Assembly (NCBI RefSeq): GCF_000340215.1 | Contig: NW_006921534.1 | Coordinates: 2,014,076 to 2,078,075, forward strand | DNA length: 64,000 nucleotides | Direction: 5' to 3' | Origin: Pseudocercospora fijiensis CIRAD86 | Lineage: Eukaryota; Ascomycota; Dothideomycetes; Mycosphaerellales; Mycosphaerellaceae | In this document: in pieces, positions 23,573 to 34,360 of the stretch | Position numbering within the stretch: position 1 is the first letter of the stretch | Layout of the letters: the number at the start of each line of letters is the position of its first letter | Notes under the pieces: generated by a model | The model's input: the letters and a program-made list of their open reading frames with translations, nothing else | Told to the model about the DNA's origin: nothing | The model's database searches: none | Translations under genes and position numbers: made by a program

Positions 23573-23933
23573 GAAGGTCATGGAGACAGATATGAAGATA
23601 TCACAGATTGTGGACGCAATTTTAGCGTGTAAGGACATCTGAATTGCAACTTCACTCTGGAATTCTGGCGTTTGAGGATGGGATTACAAAATAGTTCGGC
23701 TCGCGTTTATGGCGTTCTGGATATCGTTTCTTGAGGAAGGGCGGAACGACTTTGCTCTAGTACGCATTGGGGAGACTGACATGAGGAAGAGAGATATACC
23801 ACCCGCATGGATGTGCTGGATACCAAGTCGAAGATTGAAGTCACATATAATATATAGATTACATCGCCTCGCCGGCTTATGATGTCGGCTCGAAGGCCAT
23901 TAATTCGAACATTTCTACGCGACGCAACGCGAT
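23573..23933. other. intergenic between convergent genes
   Basis: Untranslated 3' regions of the Ecl1-like gene and the Ni/Co transporter. Nothing else seen. Confidence 0.6.
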
Positions 23934-25268
23934 CTAACCTCTACTGCTCTCACCAATCACTGGCTGCGCACGAGTCTTAACATCATTCTTCGCAGGCGTC
24001 GCATCAGAAGCATCAACCAACCGCCCATCTTGATCACCAAGTACCTCAACCTCACCCAACCCTGTACTCCCAACCTGATCATCCGTTCCATAAAGCCTAG
24101 CTTCCCTCTTCCGATCCACTCCTTTCCTCCAAGGCTTATACAAAACCACAGACAAAATGCCAAACACGACAAAACTTCCACAAATACTCCCACCGATAAT
24201 ATCATAATTGTCTCCCGCAACATCCACGCCCTCCCAAAAAGGTCCACTGAAATCCGGACGCACGGCATGGATCATGGTCAAAAGCTGTATGAGTCCGATG
24301 GTGACTGCGACGAACACCGTGATGGCTGTGAGGACGCATTGGTAGTATAAGACGGCGATGGTGTCTTTCGCTAAGCGGGCGGAAGTGTAGAGAGACATCA
24401 TGGCTGCGCCATCGAAAGTATCGAGAAGACACATTCCCGAAGTGAATAAAATCGGGAAGATTAAGATTAACCAGATCGAAGTGCCCTTCGCGGCTTGGAT
24501 GGAGGAAATTCCAAGTAATGCGATTTCAGAAGATGTATCGAAACCTAGGCCGAAAAGTACGCCTAAAGGATACATTTTCCAGGGTCGGTCGACGAGTTTG
24601 AATGTACGTTTTAGGAGCATTGTCATGCAACCTCCCCCTTCGAAGGTCATGTCTAAGGATACTTCTTGGTTGATTGGTGCGGCGATGGCGCGTTCGAGCG
24701 CGGTGCAGAGTTTGTAGAGGATCCAACCATTCATTGCGCCTAGGATTATGAGGAAGGCGGAGGAGACTGAGGAGCCGATGATGCCGCCTACGGTGCTGAA
24801 GGAGTCGAAACGTTTTTGTATTGCGGCGCTGCTGGCTGCGACGACGATGCTGGTGACGATTACGATTGTGCTGTGGCCTAGGGAGAAGAACGTGCCGACT
24901 GTGACTGGTCTTTGGCCGGAGGCAATGAGACGGCGGGTCATGAGGTCAATGGCGGAAATGTGGTCTGCGTCTAGGGCGTGGCGGAGTCCTAGAGTGTAGG
25001 AGAGCACGGCGGTTGAGATGAGAGCTGTGTGGAAGTGTAGGACTATGCCCACCGCAATCCAAACGATGATCTGGACGAAAATCAACAGCAGGATGATCGC
25101 TATTGCTGGACCGGGAAGTTTTCGTATCCATGGTATGCGCTGGTGGTAGGCGTCTGCTTGAGATTGCAGCTTTCTAAGAAGGGGACCCTTCAGTGTTGAG
25201 GACTCCATGTCGCTTGTGGTCATGTCCGCAGCGCCGCTTTGAGGAAGTAGCGGAGAGCGTTCAGCCAT
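23934..25268 (-). CDS. NiCoT-family nickel/cobalt transporter (HoxN/Nic1-like), 444 aa
   Basis: A single exon encodes a polytopic membrane protein with about eight hydrophobic segments. The signature of the NiCoT family is complete: GLRHALDADHISAID (about residues 94-108, with the HX4DH metal motif), FFSLGHSTIV and LGFDTSSEIALLGISS. The cytosolic N-terminus begins MAERSPLLPQ with an acidic/dileucine-like patch; the C-terminal tail is hydrophilic. Members import Ni2+ or Co2+, in fungi chiefly for urease activation. The gene follows a ketoacyl synthase gene in the same direction, 186 bp downstream of that stop codon; no functional link is evident. Confidence 0.93.
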   Translation of the reverse strand: MAERSPLLPQSGAADMTTSDMESSTLKGPLLRKLQSQADAYHQRIPWIRKLPGPAIAIILLLIFVQIIVWIAVGIVLHFHTALISTAVLSYTLGLRHALDADHISAIDLMTRRLIASGQRPVTVGTFFSLGHSTIVIVTSIVVAASSAAIQKRFDSFSTVGGIIGSSVSSAFLIILGAMNGWILYKLCTALERAIAAPINQEVSLDMTFEGGGCMTMLLKRTFKLVDRPWKMYPLGVLFGLGFDTSSEIALLGISSIQAAKGTSIWLILIFPILFTSGMCLLDTFDGAAMMSLYTSARLAKDTIAVLYYQCVLTAITVFVAVTIGLIQLLTMIHAVRPDFSGPFWEGVDVAGDNYDIIGGSICGSFVVFGILSVVLYKPWRKGVDRKREARLYGTDDQVGSTGLGEVEVLGDQDGRLVDASDATPAKNDVKTRAQPVIGESSRG

Positions 25269-25454
25269 ATAGAATGAGCTCTGCAGGTGTGATTAAGTAG
25301 CAAAGCCTTTTTTTCTTCTCTCTGCCGTAATGTGGTAGCAACGGCCAGCTCGCTAGTGCTTGTATCAAACCCCACTATCTCAGTCTATCTGCGGGGTCTT
25401 TTGATAGCACGCAATTAGTCGAACAGCAGAGACCGCGACTTGAGTTTTCCGTTT

Positions 25455-26854
25455 TTAGGATCCATTGTACTTTGCTATGCACAAGCTGGCATTTGTACCA
25501 CCGAAGCCAAAGCTGTTGGTCAATGCTGCCTTTACGGAATGTTGCTGTGCTGTTCTGGCGACATAGTTGCAGTTGAAGTCAGCGGGAGGGTCGCCAGGAT
25601 TGTCAAGATTCAGTGTTGGTGGCAGAATATTCTATGCAACCGTCAGTACTTAGCTCATATGCCGATGGGAGATTTGACGCACGTTGAAGGTTGCAAGGAT
25701 GGTGAAGATAGCTTCGACCGCTCCAGCTGCGCCAAGAAGATGGCCAATGGCTCCTTTCGTGCTAGAAACGTTGATCTCGGAGGCCTTCGATTTTCCATCC
25801 TGACCCAGCAAGAGATTCTTGATAGCGGAATTCTCGGCAGCATCACCTAGCTTGGTGGATGTGGCATGCGCATTGATATAGTCGATCTGCTCCGGCTTGG
25901 TCTGAGCGTGTTTCAATGCTTGTTTCATCGCCAGGAAAGCACCATGGCCATTTTCCTTTGGTGCAGTCATATGGTATGCGTCTGAAGACAAGCCATAACC
26001 TTTGATCTCTGCATAGATATGCGCGTTTCGAGCCTTTGCATGCTCAAGTTCCTGCCGTTTCGTCAGCACAAAATGACATGCAGCCATTCATGCCTTCAAA
26101 CCTCGAGAACGACTACGCCAGCTCCTTCACCGATCACAAAACCTGCTCGATCTCGATCAAAGGGCCTTGAAGACGCAGATGGGTTGCTATTCCAATCAGT
26201 GGCAAGACTGCGTGCGCGAGCAAAGCCAGCAACGGCAAGAGGATGTATGCAGGATTCGGCGCCGCCTGCCACCATGACATCGGCGTCACCAAATGCAATC
26301 AATCTAGATGCATCACCAATAGCGTGAATGCCGGTTGTGCAAGCGGTTGTTGCAGCATGGTTCGGACCCTTGAAGCCGTATCTGATGGAAACGTGGCCGG
26401 CTGCTAGGTTGATAAGTAGTCTGGGTACAAAGAGAGGCGAGACCTTTCTATATCCAGATTCATGGAAGGCAATTGACGTGCTGTATGCTTCGTCAAGATT
26501 GCCGATTCCTGATCCAATGGTGACGCCAGTGGCCTCGAGATCCTCTTCCTTGGTCGGGTGCCAGCCAGCGTCCTCCAGAGCCTCATGAGCGCAAGCTATT
26601 GCGTATTGTGCAAATAGAGCCATCTGACGCTCCTCGCTTGCAGGAAGCCAGTCTCTGGCCTGCCATCTCCCATCTTCGCGGCTTCCGAGAGGCACAAGGC
26701 CAGCTACTCGACTAGGAAGTGCCTCGAATTGGAGATTCTTTGTGCTAGTCGAGACTATACCGCTCTCAGAAGCCAGAAGACGCCGCCATGTCTGCTTTAC
26801 GCCTGCTGCGAGTGGCGTGACTGCTCCAAGGCCAGTCACGACGACTCTTCGCAT
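25455..26854 (-). CDS. CEM1: beta-ketoacyl-ACP synthase (KAS II, Cem1-like), 432 aa, three exons
   Basis: Exons are 26102-26854, 25683-26051 and 25455-25631; introns of 50 and 51 bp are both in phase 0. The first intron has a weak GTTTGA donor but a good TGCTGAC branch site and CAG end. The joined protein has the complete KAS set: Cys172 in [10 protein letters not shown], His313 in [12 protein letters not shown], His near 355 in [14 protein letters not shown], and the C-terminal [12 protein letters not shown]. Length equals the bacterial FabF/Cem1 family. These enzymes condense malonyl-ACP in type II (mitochondrial) fatty acid synthesis feeding lipoate. A strong mitochondrial presequence is not obvious, because the protein starts [15 protein letters not shown] directly at the domain. 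Confidence 0.93.
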
Positions 26855-28170
26855 ATCATGTTACTGCTACTGCTCCAAGGAAGAAGCTGCAATGGCCGCT
26901 TAAAGGATTGGCTGGCAGGAGCCCTGCGCGCCGATGAATGCAACACGTCTCCGTCAGTGTCGGCCGCTATGCATCGATGGGTGATAAAGTGGTCGTGGTC
27001 GCCCTCCAGGTGGTGTGTTGTTGATGGTTCTGCTCATTTTCCAAGCTGTCATAGCGAAATCTTAAGTAAGCTTACCTTGGCGACCACGTGCGTCGGATGA
27101 TCGGCCGGAACGAGTGCGTAGCGTCGCCGCATCGATACTTCCCTGCTCTCTTCTCTTTTCTCTACTCGTTCATCAACCACCCGCATCCAAAGACAACATC
27201 GAAGGATGCCGTGAGATGTCTGGTACAGACTGGGTCTGGATCTGCTGCCCTGCATCTCAACCTGACCTGGCGGCTTGTCTGATGAGAGGCAGACACGAAC
27301 GCACGATCCAAAAACTCGGCTACGGCGATCAAGGCGCAGCGCAAGTCATGCTCGGAACATTGCTGGACGCCTCATGGTCGGGCTATTTTCTCGCTTCATG
27401 AATATCGAGGACACTTTTGGCTTGGTCGAAACTATGATACGTACCTCGCTAATAGAAGCCTTGTGCTCGGGAAGACCGTGAAAACTGCTGCGAATGCGAA
27501 ACGAGATCGAATCTCGCTTCAACAGATGCATTGCCCACTGCGGCTTCATGGGCGCGCTATGGGAGCTCCTTGAAGCTTTGTGCCTAGCCATGCAACATAC
27601 ATGCATGCCATCAGCGCTATGCAACCCTTGCAGCTAGCTCTGACCCTCCAATTCGCTACACTGCGACCTCACGAAGAAAGCTGAATCTTTTTTATAGGCT
27701 AGTCTCGTGATGACCTGAGAGTGTTTCTCGAGGTACCATAGTCCGGCAATATCCGGTTGGATCGCTGCAGCAGCCATGTGTTCAGCGTTGTGTGGTACAG
27801 GACACAAAAGTGCAAAAGAGGTGCTGACAGCCGGGCTATTAATGGCGAGTACGAGCTGGTCACCACTCTTCACGAAAGTTGGTACGTTTTCTGCATTATT
27901 ACTGACCAGTGCGTTGACCTCGCCATTACTCTTGATGGTATCGCAACCGGTAGGAGAGATCTAAGGCTGGACTTTCTATACTCTTGTATCGATATAATTC
28001 AACATAGATTCCCCTCCCTCAAGAATGGAGTCTCTCCCACCGCGATTTTCCGAAAGCGGCACTGCCATACCGCGATTCACAGAAAACTTGTGAGTGACTT
28101 CCTCTGCCACACTGTCCCCATTGGAGGCATGAATCGGAGGAGTAGAGCAGTCGAGCATTCGACCGGCTCG
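26855..28170. promoter_or_regulatory. divergent intergenic region
   Basis: About 1.3 kb between the divergent ketoacyl synthase and lectin-like genes. An open frame continues upstream of the chosen lectin start to about 27757 but its sequence is not protein-like. Confidence 0.5.
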
Positions 28171-29890
28171 ATGGATCTTCGTTCGCATTTTCAACAGTCG
28201 GATGCTGACAAGCAAGTCAGTAATGCCTCGCCACCTTATCAACAGTATCAGAACTTCGAAGGAGAGCAAACGGGAGTACATCAGGATGGTCAGACACAAG
28301 AAGGGACAGTGGTGGGAAGCCGTCGATTATCGGATAAAGAGCGACCATACTCGCCCTCGGAATTAGTGTCGCCGATGCCAGAGACTTACCGATCTGACAA
28401 TGAAGAGAAAGAAGTGGTGATACCACCAGCACAGCCGGAGGCATATCAGCGGCCTGAGGAAAGACTTCAAAAACGACGGAGGATATGCGGCATTCCGCTG
28501 ATTTGGTTCTTGATTGCGTTGGCCGCGATCATAATCCTGGCCATCGCACTCGGCGTAGGGTTAGGTGTAGGCCTGAATAATGATAAGTATGTAAGGGTCG
28601 CATGGCAGCTGCTGTCAAGCATCTGACATTGCTACAGCTCTTCAGATTCGGACGATGATACCCAAGTCAATACTGACTACCTCATCGGAGGCGCTATCAG
28701 TCCGCAGTATTACACCACATCTGGCGCGTTCAATGGATCTGGCATCGCTTTGGCCCAGCAGTCCTTCAGTCGGGAACTGCAAGACGGAAATCAAGGCAGT
28801 CTCGTGATGTACTTTCAGCACTGGAAAGGTGAAATCAGGTATAAGCAGTTGAGCAATGATGGTTCCTGGCTCGGAGGCGACTATTCCACAGTTGTGGCGC
28901 AAGACGCGAAGAATAGCACGCCACTATCAGCTGTTTCATACGTTCTCAACGATTCCAGCACGTGGCATGTCTTCTATGTCGACCAGAACAACACCTTGAA
29001 GCAGCGATCGAATAGAAACACGAGTAATGTGTGGGAGGATGGGCCGATCAATGACCTGAATTTGAAGGTATTCGATGCCGATATGGTTGGAATGCAAGCT
29101 TGCTGGTATGGGAATGACTACGGCGACAGTGATTATGCTCATACACCACTGCCGAATGAATCGCCGCAAGCCAATCAGTCGCATGAAGTCGGGATGCACA
29201 TGTGGTATGCTTCCGACAACAACACCTTCCAGCAGTATGGCTGGCGTGATGGTGATGACACCTGGGAGCATCAAGGTTCGTGGCCAAACATGAATGGCCA
29301 TGCAGGCGTTGGTGAGTTACTTGTCTATGTGTATTCTTCGCCTTGATTAACTCTTGTTGACTGTTGCTTCAGGTTGCTACAGCTGGGGTCCCGGGACCGT
29401 CACATATGTCATGTTTGTGAATTCAGAGAACACCGTCGAGTTCTGGTGGAAGGACACGAACACCAATCTGACCAATACGACGGCGCATCCGATCAATGCT
29501 TGGACGAATGGTGAGTCCTCCTCTCGCATGCATCGGCGTAGAACCAGTCAGTACTAATGATTCGAAGCGACTGGAGTCTCCATACCCAACGTTCATCCTT
29601 CAACATCCCTGGGCTACACAAACGTGTTCTATGCCCAGCTTGAGGATCTGCATATCCACGGCTTCAATATATCTTGGGCGGCCGAAAACACGACGATGTA
29701 TGATCCTTTTCAAGTCGGCAGCGCTCGAGGCCTACCTGGCACGCACATGGGCGTTACTGCACTTCCAAACAACAGTGGTGGTAATGATCTGCTGGTATTC
29801 TTCCAAACGAATGGGAGCGATATATCGGAGTACACGAGGGATATTGTTGCAGGGCAATGGGCGCAGGTGGAGATCGGTATACCGTTATGA
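28171..29890 (+). CDS. membrane-anchored fucose-lectin-like beta-propeller protein, 516 aa, four exons
   Basis: Exons are 28171-28586, 28638-29311, 29373-29510 and 29568-29890; the three introns (51, 61, 57 bp) have GT-AG ends and consistent phases. Residues 1-105 are hydrophilic, Gln/Glu/Pro-rich; KRRR precedes one transmembrane segment (about 107-135, ending in a GVGLGVGL run), so the topology is type II with the C-terminal domain outside. That domain is built of repeating blades with W/Y-rich strands (MYFQHWKGEIRYKQLS, WHVFYVDQNNTLKQRS, MHMWYASDNNTFQQYGW, VTYVMFVNSENTVEFWWKD) as in AAL-type fungal fucose lectins, with many N-glycosylation sequons. An alternative in-frame start exists at 28129. 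Sugar binding is inferred, not shown. Confidence 0.82.
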
Positions 29891-30606
29891 TGTTCTGTGA
29901 AATGTTAGAGCAATGTTTGATGATACCCCGATGGTTACGACAGAGGAATGAGAACCAGTGAACTTACTTCATTTCACTCCTCTTCCTCTTCGAAGGCGTC
30001 GTCGTCAAAAACCGACTCGGTTGCGAGCTCGCTGTCGTCGTCGCTTGGGTTGCTGAAGAGGCGCTCGGGCTCCTGAGAACACCCGCACCATCTTCTCGAC
30101 CATTATCGGCGGAGCGTCCTCAAATGATGCGCCTGGGGTTATTGAACTTCTCCTTGGACTGGCAGTACAACCGGAGTCAGTACTTGGCATTTTCCTCAAA
30201 GTAGCAGATCAACAGTTCTGCCTCAACCAGTCCAAATGGAGTGCCGTCATTGTCTGCTGAACGACGTGTCAATACGGTCCACTTTCGCCGTACGCACCAG
30301 TCCTACTCCACGGCCGTCGGTTTCGCAGACTCCGGCCGGCGATCTGAAAGTTCAAGTCGAAAACACGCGATCGAAGTAGTGGTTGAAGTTGGCAGACGGG
30401 GTATGGATCTCTCCGATGGCGCCAAGAAGGATGGAACGAAGCTGAACCTTGACAAGTACTGACATCACGACTTTGACTTTTGGGAGCTTCACATGCACGC
30501 GTGCCGTAGAAGCACAGCTGTTAATTAGTTATGCTGCCTTGCTTGAGGTAGGTCGGCATATATTCGACATATCCCTCCTAAGAGAAAGACCCCAATCACA
30601 CTCAAT
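29891..30606. promoter_or_regulatory. intergenic region with an unresolved candidate gene
   Basis: Downstream region of the lectin-like gene and promoter of the DUF1295 gene. The minus strand holds the protein-like segments listed in the separate entry at 29974-30302. Confidence 0.5.
29974..30302 (-). CDS. possible small spliced gene, unresolved
   Basis: Two segments look coding. One (about 30184-30302) follows a GGAGTAG acceptor-like site and encodes a basic then hydrophobic stretch (DWCVRRKWTVLTRRSADNDG, then PFGLVEAELLICYFEENAK). The other (29974-30072) follows TTCTCAG and ends in a strongly acidic tail (SVFDDDAFEEEEE). The donor GTACTG near 30183 would join them in a frame that reads a Ser/Thr-rich basic tail instead of the acidic one, so the correct model is unclear. 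No family recognised and no convincing first exon was found. Confidence 0.3.
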
Positions 30607-31647
30607 ATGTCTTCTCTAATCAACAGCCTCCTCCACGCTACACACTTCCGCAACCCATTCCTCCGCACTCTCGTCCCATCCATCGGTCTCGCATACGGAA
30701 TCCAAGCAGCAGCTGCGATCCCCTCAATCATCTTCCAAACCGAACGGTTCTACGATCTCTCAGGCTCCTTGACATACATCTCCTGCGCCGCTCTTTCCCT
30801 CTACCTCCCCACCATCCGCGCCCGCCTTGCAGCAGGACCAGGAAGCACGGCTGCAGCATGGCCTAGTCTGCTGGCAAGCTTGACGAGCAAAGGAGGCGTC
30901 AATGCATGGAATTGGAGACAAGTAGTATTGAGCGCGGCAGTGACATTTTGGGCAGCGCGGTTGGGAACTTTCCTCTTCTCGCGTATCACGGCGGAAGATG
31001 GACGGGATAGTCGATTCGATGGCATCCGTGAGAAACCGGCAAAGTTTGGTGTTGCGTTCTTCGCGCAGGCGACTTGGGTGTCATTGTGCCTGATGCCAGT
31101 TCTTGCAGTAAACAGTATCCCAGCCACCACACTTGCGTCATTGCCGTTTCTCACGATTGTGGATGTTGTGGGATTGTTGCTTTACGTGGGAGGTATCACA
31201 TTTGAGGCCACGGCGGATAGGCAGAAGTCACAATGGATGAAAGAGAAGAAAGAGAAGAAGCATTCGGAAGACTTCTTGACGCGTGGACTGTGGAGCAAAT
31301 CGAGGCATCCGAATTACTTTGGTGAGAGCACATTATGGACTGGTATCGCGACCACGGCCGCCGGTGTGATGATGAGCAGTGTTGGACAGGCGGGTATGGG
31401 ATTCAGTGGAGGCGCCGTTGGCAGAATCGGTGCATTGGCTATGGCTGCTGTCAGTCCAGCGTTTGTGACTTTCTTGCTCTTCAAGGTATGCTTCTCCAAT
31501 ACACACGCGTGGAGGCAGTATTGCTAACTAACCTCTCAGGTGTCTGGCATTCCCATGTCCGAGAAGAAGTACGACAAGCGCTACGGCGACCGCAAAGACT
31601 ACCAGGAATGGAAGAAGAATACACCAGTGTTCTTCCCCAAATTCTAG
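30607..31647 (+). CDS. DUF1295/steroid 5-alpha-reductase-like membrane protein, 328 aa, two exons
   Basis: Exon 1 is 30607-31485 and exon 2 is 31540-31647; the 54-bp intron has GTATGC, a CTAACTAAC branch site and CTCAG, phase 0. The protein has about six to seven hydrophobic segments. It carries the family hallmark RGLWSKSRHPNYFGE, shared with isoprenylcysteine methyltransferases and sterol reductases (cofactor-binding region), then the C-terminal GIPMSEKKYDKRYGDRKDYQ and an aromatic PVFFPKF end. DUF1295 proteins are assumed to be ER membrane enzymes acting on lipid or steroid-like substrates; no specific reaction can be assigned. Confidence 0.9.
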
Positions 31648-31757
31648 ACGCAGCCATCAACATGAACTCAAATCTATCTAGCTCACTTACGGCCTGAATT
31701 CGGCAATGTCTCTACATGAAGGGCCATAAACACCAAAACTCTTAGACTCAGTAACTG

Positions 31758-31790
31758 CGACGGTGGCTCAGTGGTTAGAGCGGTGTCCAA
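31758..31790 (+). other. tRNA 5'-half-like sequence (A box)
   Basis: GGTGGCTCAGTGGTTAGAGC contains a perfect A-box consensus and a four-base D-stem (GCTC/GAGC). No matching acceptor 3' strand and no B box follow on the same strand, so this is not a functional tRNA gene as it stands; it may be a relic. Confidence 0.4.
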
Positions 31791-31999
31791 GAGTTCCTGA
31801 CCCGAACCACATTCCTGGCCTGAACAGCCTGATCACAACCAGAGTGTACACTAGCAGCCAGAGATGCAGCAGTCCGAATTTACCTTGGATTATGAACTCT
31901 TTTGCCATTTCTTGTTGTCATGTTGTTGCAAGCGCGAATTGAACTCTTGTGCGGATATGCTAGACCGTTTCATGTGAGTCTTGGCGTTGCATGCGACGA

Positions 32000-32024
32000 A
32001 GCAGCAGCAGCAGCAGCAGCAGCA
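32000..32024. repeat. (CAG)8 trinucleotide repeat
   Basis: Eight CAG units in noncoding DNA between convergent genes. Confidence 0.95.
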
Positions 32025-32386
32025 CTTGAAGTGTGTGGTGTGTGGTATCACGTGCATGATGCCTGAGGCTGAAACTGCGCACTTCATCTTTGGGCTTCCT
32101 GTAGATTAGCCCTCTTCTGAATACATCACAGTTTACATCAAGTGGTTATGAGCCCCATGCATGACGAGGGATGGAGTATCTGCAATACAACTCACATTTT
32201 CCATTTAGCCATCGCTGACTTCGAAGAGCTGCGTATACCTTGTGCCCTTCGACTTAAGGTCGCCTCTGAGCAGCACTTCAGGAAACAACCGACGGGGTGA
32301 TCAAGACCATCGTCGTCTTCAACAGATGCCACGACTGCGAGAGAAGACAGCGCCAACACTCTTCATAGACCTGTCGACAATTTAAT

Positions 32387-33632
32387 TCAAGCTAATCCCG
32401 CCATCTTATAAACAGCTTTCTCCATAATTCCCTCCATCTCCTTACACCCGGGATCACCAGACGGCAAAACCTGAGTCCCAAACGTATACGCCAATCCGGA
32501 CGTGCGATCAACAATCCAAAACGGATTATACAAACCACCCCAAGACAACGTTCCCTTCTTTCTCCTCCCCACATCATCCTCCATGAACACCATCCCACCA
32601 AGCGCATACTGAATCGGAATATCCGGTCTGATATCTCCCGGAAACATCCCATGCCAACCCTGAATGAAAGAATTCAAATCCCTTTCCGAATCCGCACCGA
32701 GTTGAGGTTTGAAGAATTCATCCACGCTCGAAGGTTTGAGGAGTTTTCCATCGTTGGCCAACAGACTCTTCAAAACCTTGAGGTAATCGGAGATGACAGC
32801 ATACATGCCATGTCCACCGAAGCAATCCTTAGAATAAGTATTCAAAGTCGGAGTCTCACCATTAGGAACGAATTTCCCATCCTCACCTCTAATCACGAGG
32901 TCTGCTTGTTTCGTCTTCTTCAAATCCTCGCTCGGCCAAAACGTGAGACCTTTGATATTCATCGGTTCCCAGAAATGTTTCTTTTCGAATTCTTCCAACG
33001 TCAGACCTGTGAGGCGATGGAGAAGGAGTCCGGCCCAATCGAGTCCGGGACTATATTCCCAACTTGTGCCTGGTTCGTAAGTCAGGGGGAAATCATATCG
33101 TTCGGCGACAGTGGATGATAATCTTTCCACAGGTGATGGACGACCAGAGCTTAATTCTAATTTCAAAACGCGAGGGTGCACGCCGTATGTCACGCCGGAA
33201 GAATGTGTGAGGAGTTGGCGAAGGGTGATGGGATTTTTGCGATCGACGAAGATGGGCTTGTCATTGGAGTCGAAGCCTGTGAGGATTTGTTTTTTGGCGA
33301 GTTCCGGCATGTGTGGTGATACATCGTCGTCAAGAGTTATGTGGCCTAGCTCAACCATTTTCATGCAGGCGATTGCGGTGAGGAGTTTGGATTGCGAGGC
33401 GAGCATTATGAGGGCGTCTTCTTGGATTGGCTCGTCGTTGGTGCCGTAGTGTTGGAAGCCTGTGGCGTGGTGGTATTCGAAGCTTCCTAGTCATCATCGT
33501 GTGAGCTGAAGACGTTGACAATTGGGATATATCGGTCACTTGCTCACCATCCGCATTGGTAGCAGCAATGATGGCAAAAGGAATCTTGCCATCTTTGACA
33601 CCTTGTGCCAATGCTTCTTCTGCGCCGCTCAT
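32387..33632 (-). CDS. beta-lactamase-fold serine hydrolase (class C/LovD-like), 394 aa, two exons
   Basis: Exon 1 is 33548-33632 and exon 2 is 32387-33486; the 61-bp intron has GTGAGC and ACTAG ends with matching phase 1. The joined N-terminus reads IAATNADGSFEYHHATGF, then IMLASQSKLLTAIACMKMVE, in which S59-x-x-K62 is the catalytic SxxK motif. A second motif is WEYSPG (the Tyr motif) in the middle of the protein. Late motifs GTLSWGGLYNPFWIVD and a Gly-rich C-terminus complete the fold. Fungal members are esterases or acyltransferases such as LovD and are not usually antibiotic beta-lactamases. No signal peptide. It lies in no visible biosynthetic cluster. Confidence 0.88.
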
Positions 33633-34360
33633 GTCTGAATTCTGGGTTTCTTTCCGATACTACTATGTCTTACACAAGTGCAGGCTGGCCTACACTCTTT
33701 ATATGATCGGCCGATGAAGCCTACCCAGGATCCTTTGCTAATTATGGTCAATCCCGAGATAGCGCGAACTGAAGAGTCGCAGCTTACTACACGTTCTCAC
33801 GTTGTACCCGTTCACGACCGAGCTTGGAAGGAGGGACGGTGGACGAAGTCCTCGGCTGGTTGGTCAGCGAGCTCCGCACTAGTCCAGGAACCATTTGTGA
33901 AAAGCTGAGGATGAACCTTGAAGAACTGAGCATCCCTGCCCTGCTTGGCGTCTGACTTGGTGAGGTACTGTAGCGTAGGAAGATGGGATTTCCGAGACAA
34001 GTTGTTGCCTCGTGCAGAAGTCGCTCCATCAAAGTTATAAGTGTTGCGAGACAGCAAATCGGCGGCCGCGTCTCAAATAATAACGATCCTACTGCGCCGT
34101 TCAGTAAACAGGAATGTGTGCATTCCCCTTATCACTCGGATCACAGGCCCCTTAGGTTTTGCTAGAATATCTATGCTCGCGCATGCTGCGAACACGCAGT
34201 ATGGGTATGTCGCTCGAAGTAAAGATCACTCTGGGCGGAATGATCACCAGCCCAAAATGCCATCCCAATCGATGCCCAAAACGCCTCGCTTGCCGGTCAT
34301 CAGTCAAAACTGTAACAATGCCTCTCCCACATCGACAAATTTGGATCGCAAGCTTCTTCG
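33633..34360. other. intergenic, no gene seen
   Basis: Promoter of the hydrolase and 3' region of SSK1. No coding frame supported. Confidence 0.55.

Larger units (their letters stand above)
31648..32386. other. intergenic, with tRNA-like A box and CAG repeat
   Basis: Lies between convergent genes. Apart from the tRNA-half-like motif near 31758 and the CAG repeat near 32000, nothing is seen. Confidence 0.55.

Noticed and set aside
23934..26854. Functional operon-like pair of Ni/Co transporter and ketoacyl synthase
   Set aside because: Same direction and close, but fungi rarely use operons and the two activities have no evident link.
27757..28170. Upstream extension of the lectin-like gene's first exon
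   Set aside because: The frame is open but the sequence is not protein-like; the ATG at 28171 begins the hydrophilic tail expected for this family, although 28129 remains possible.
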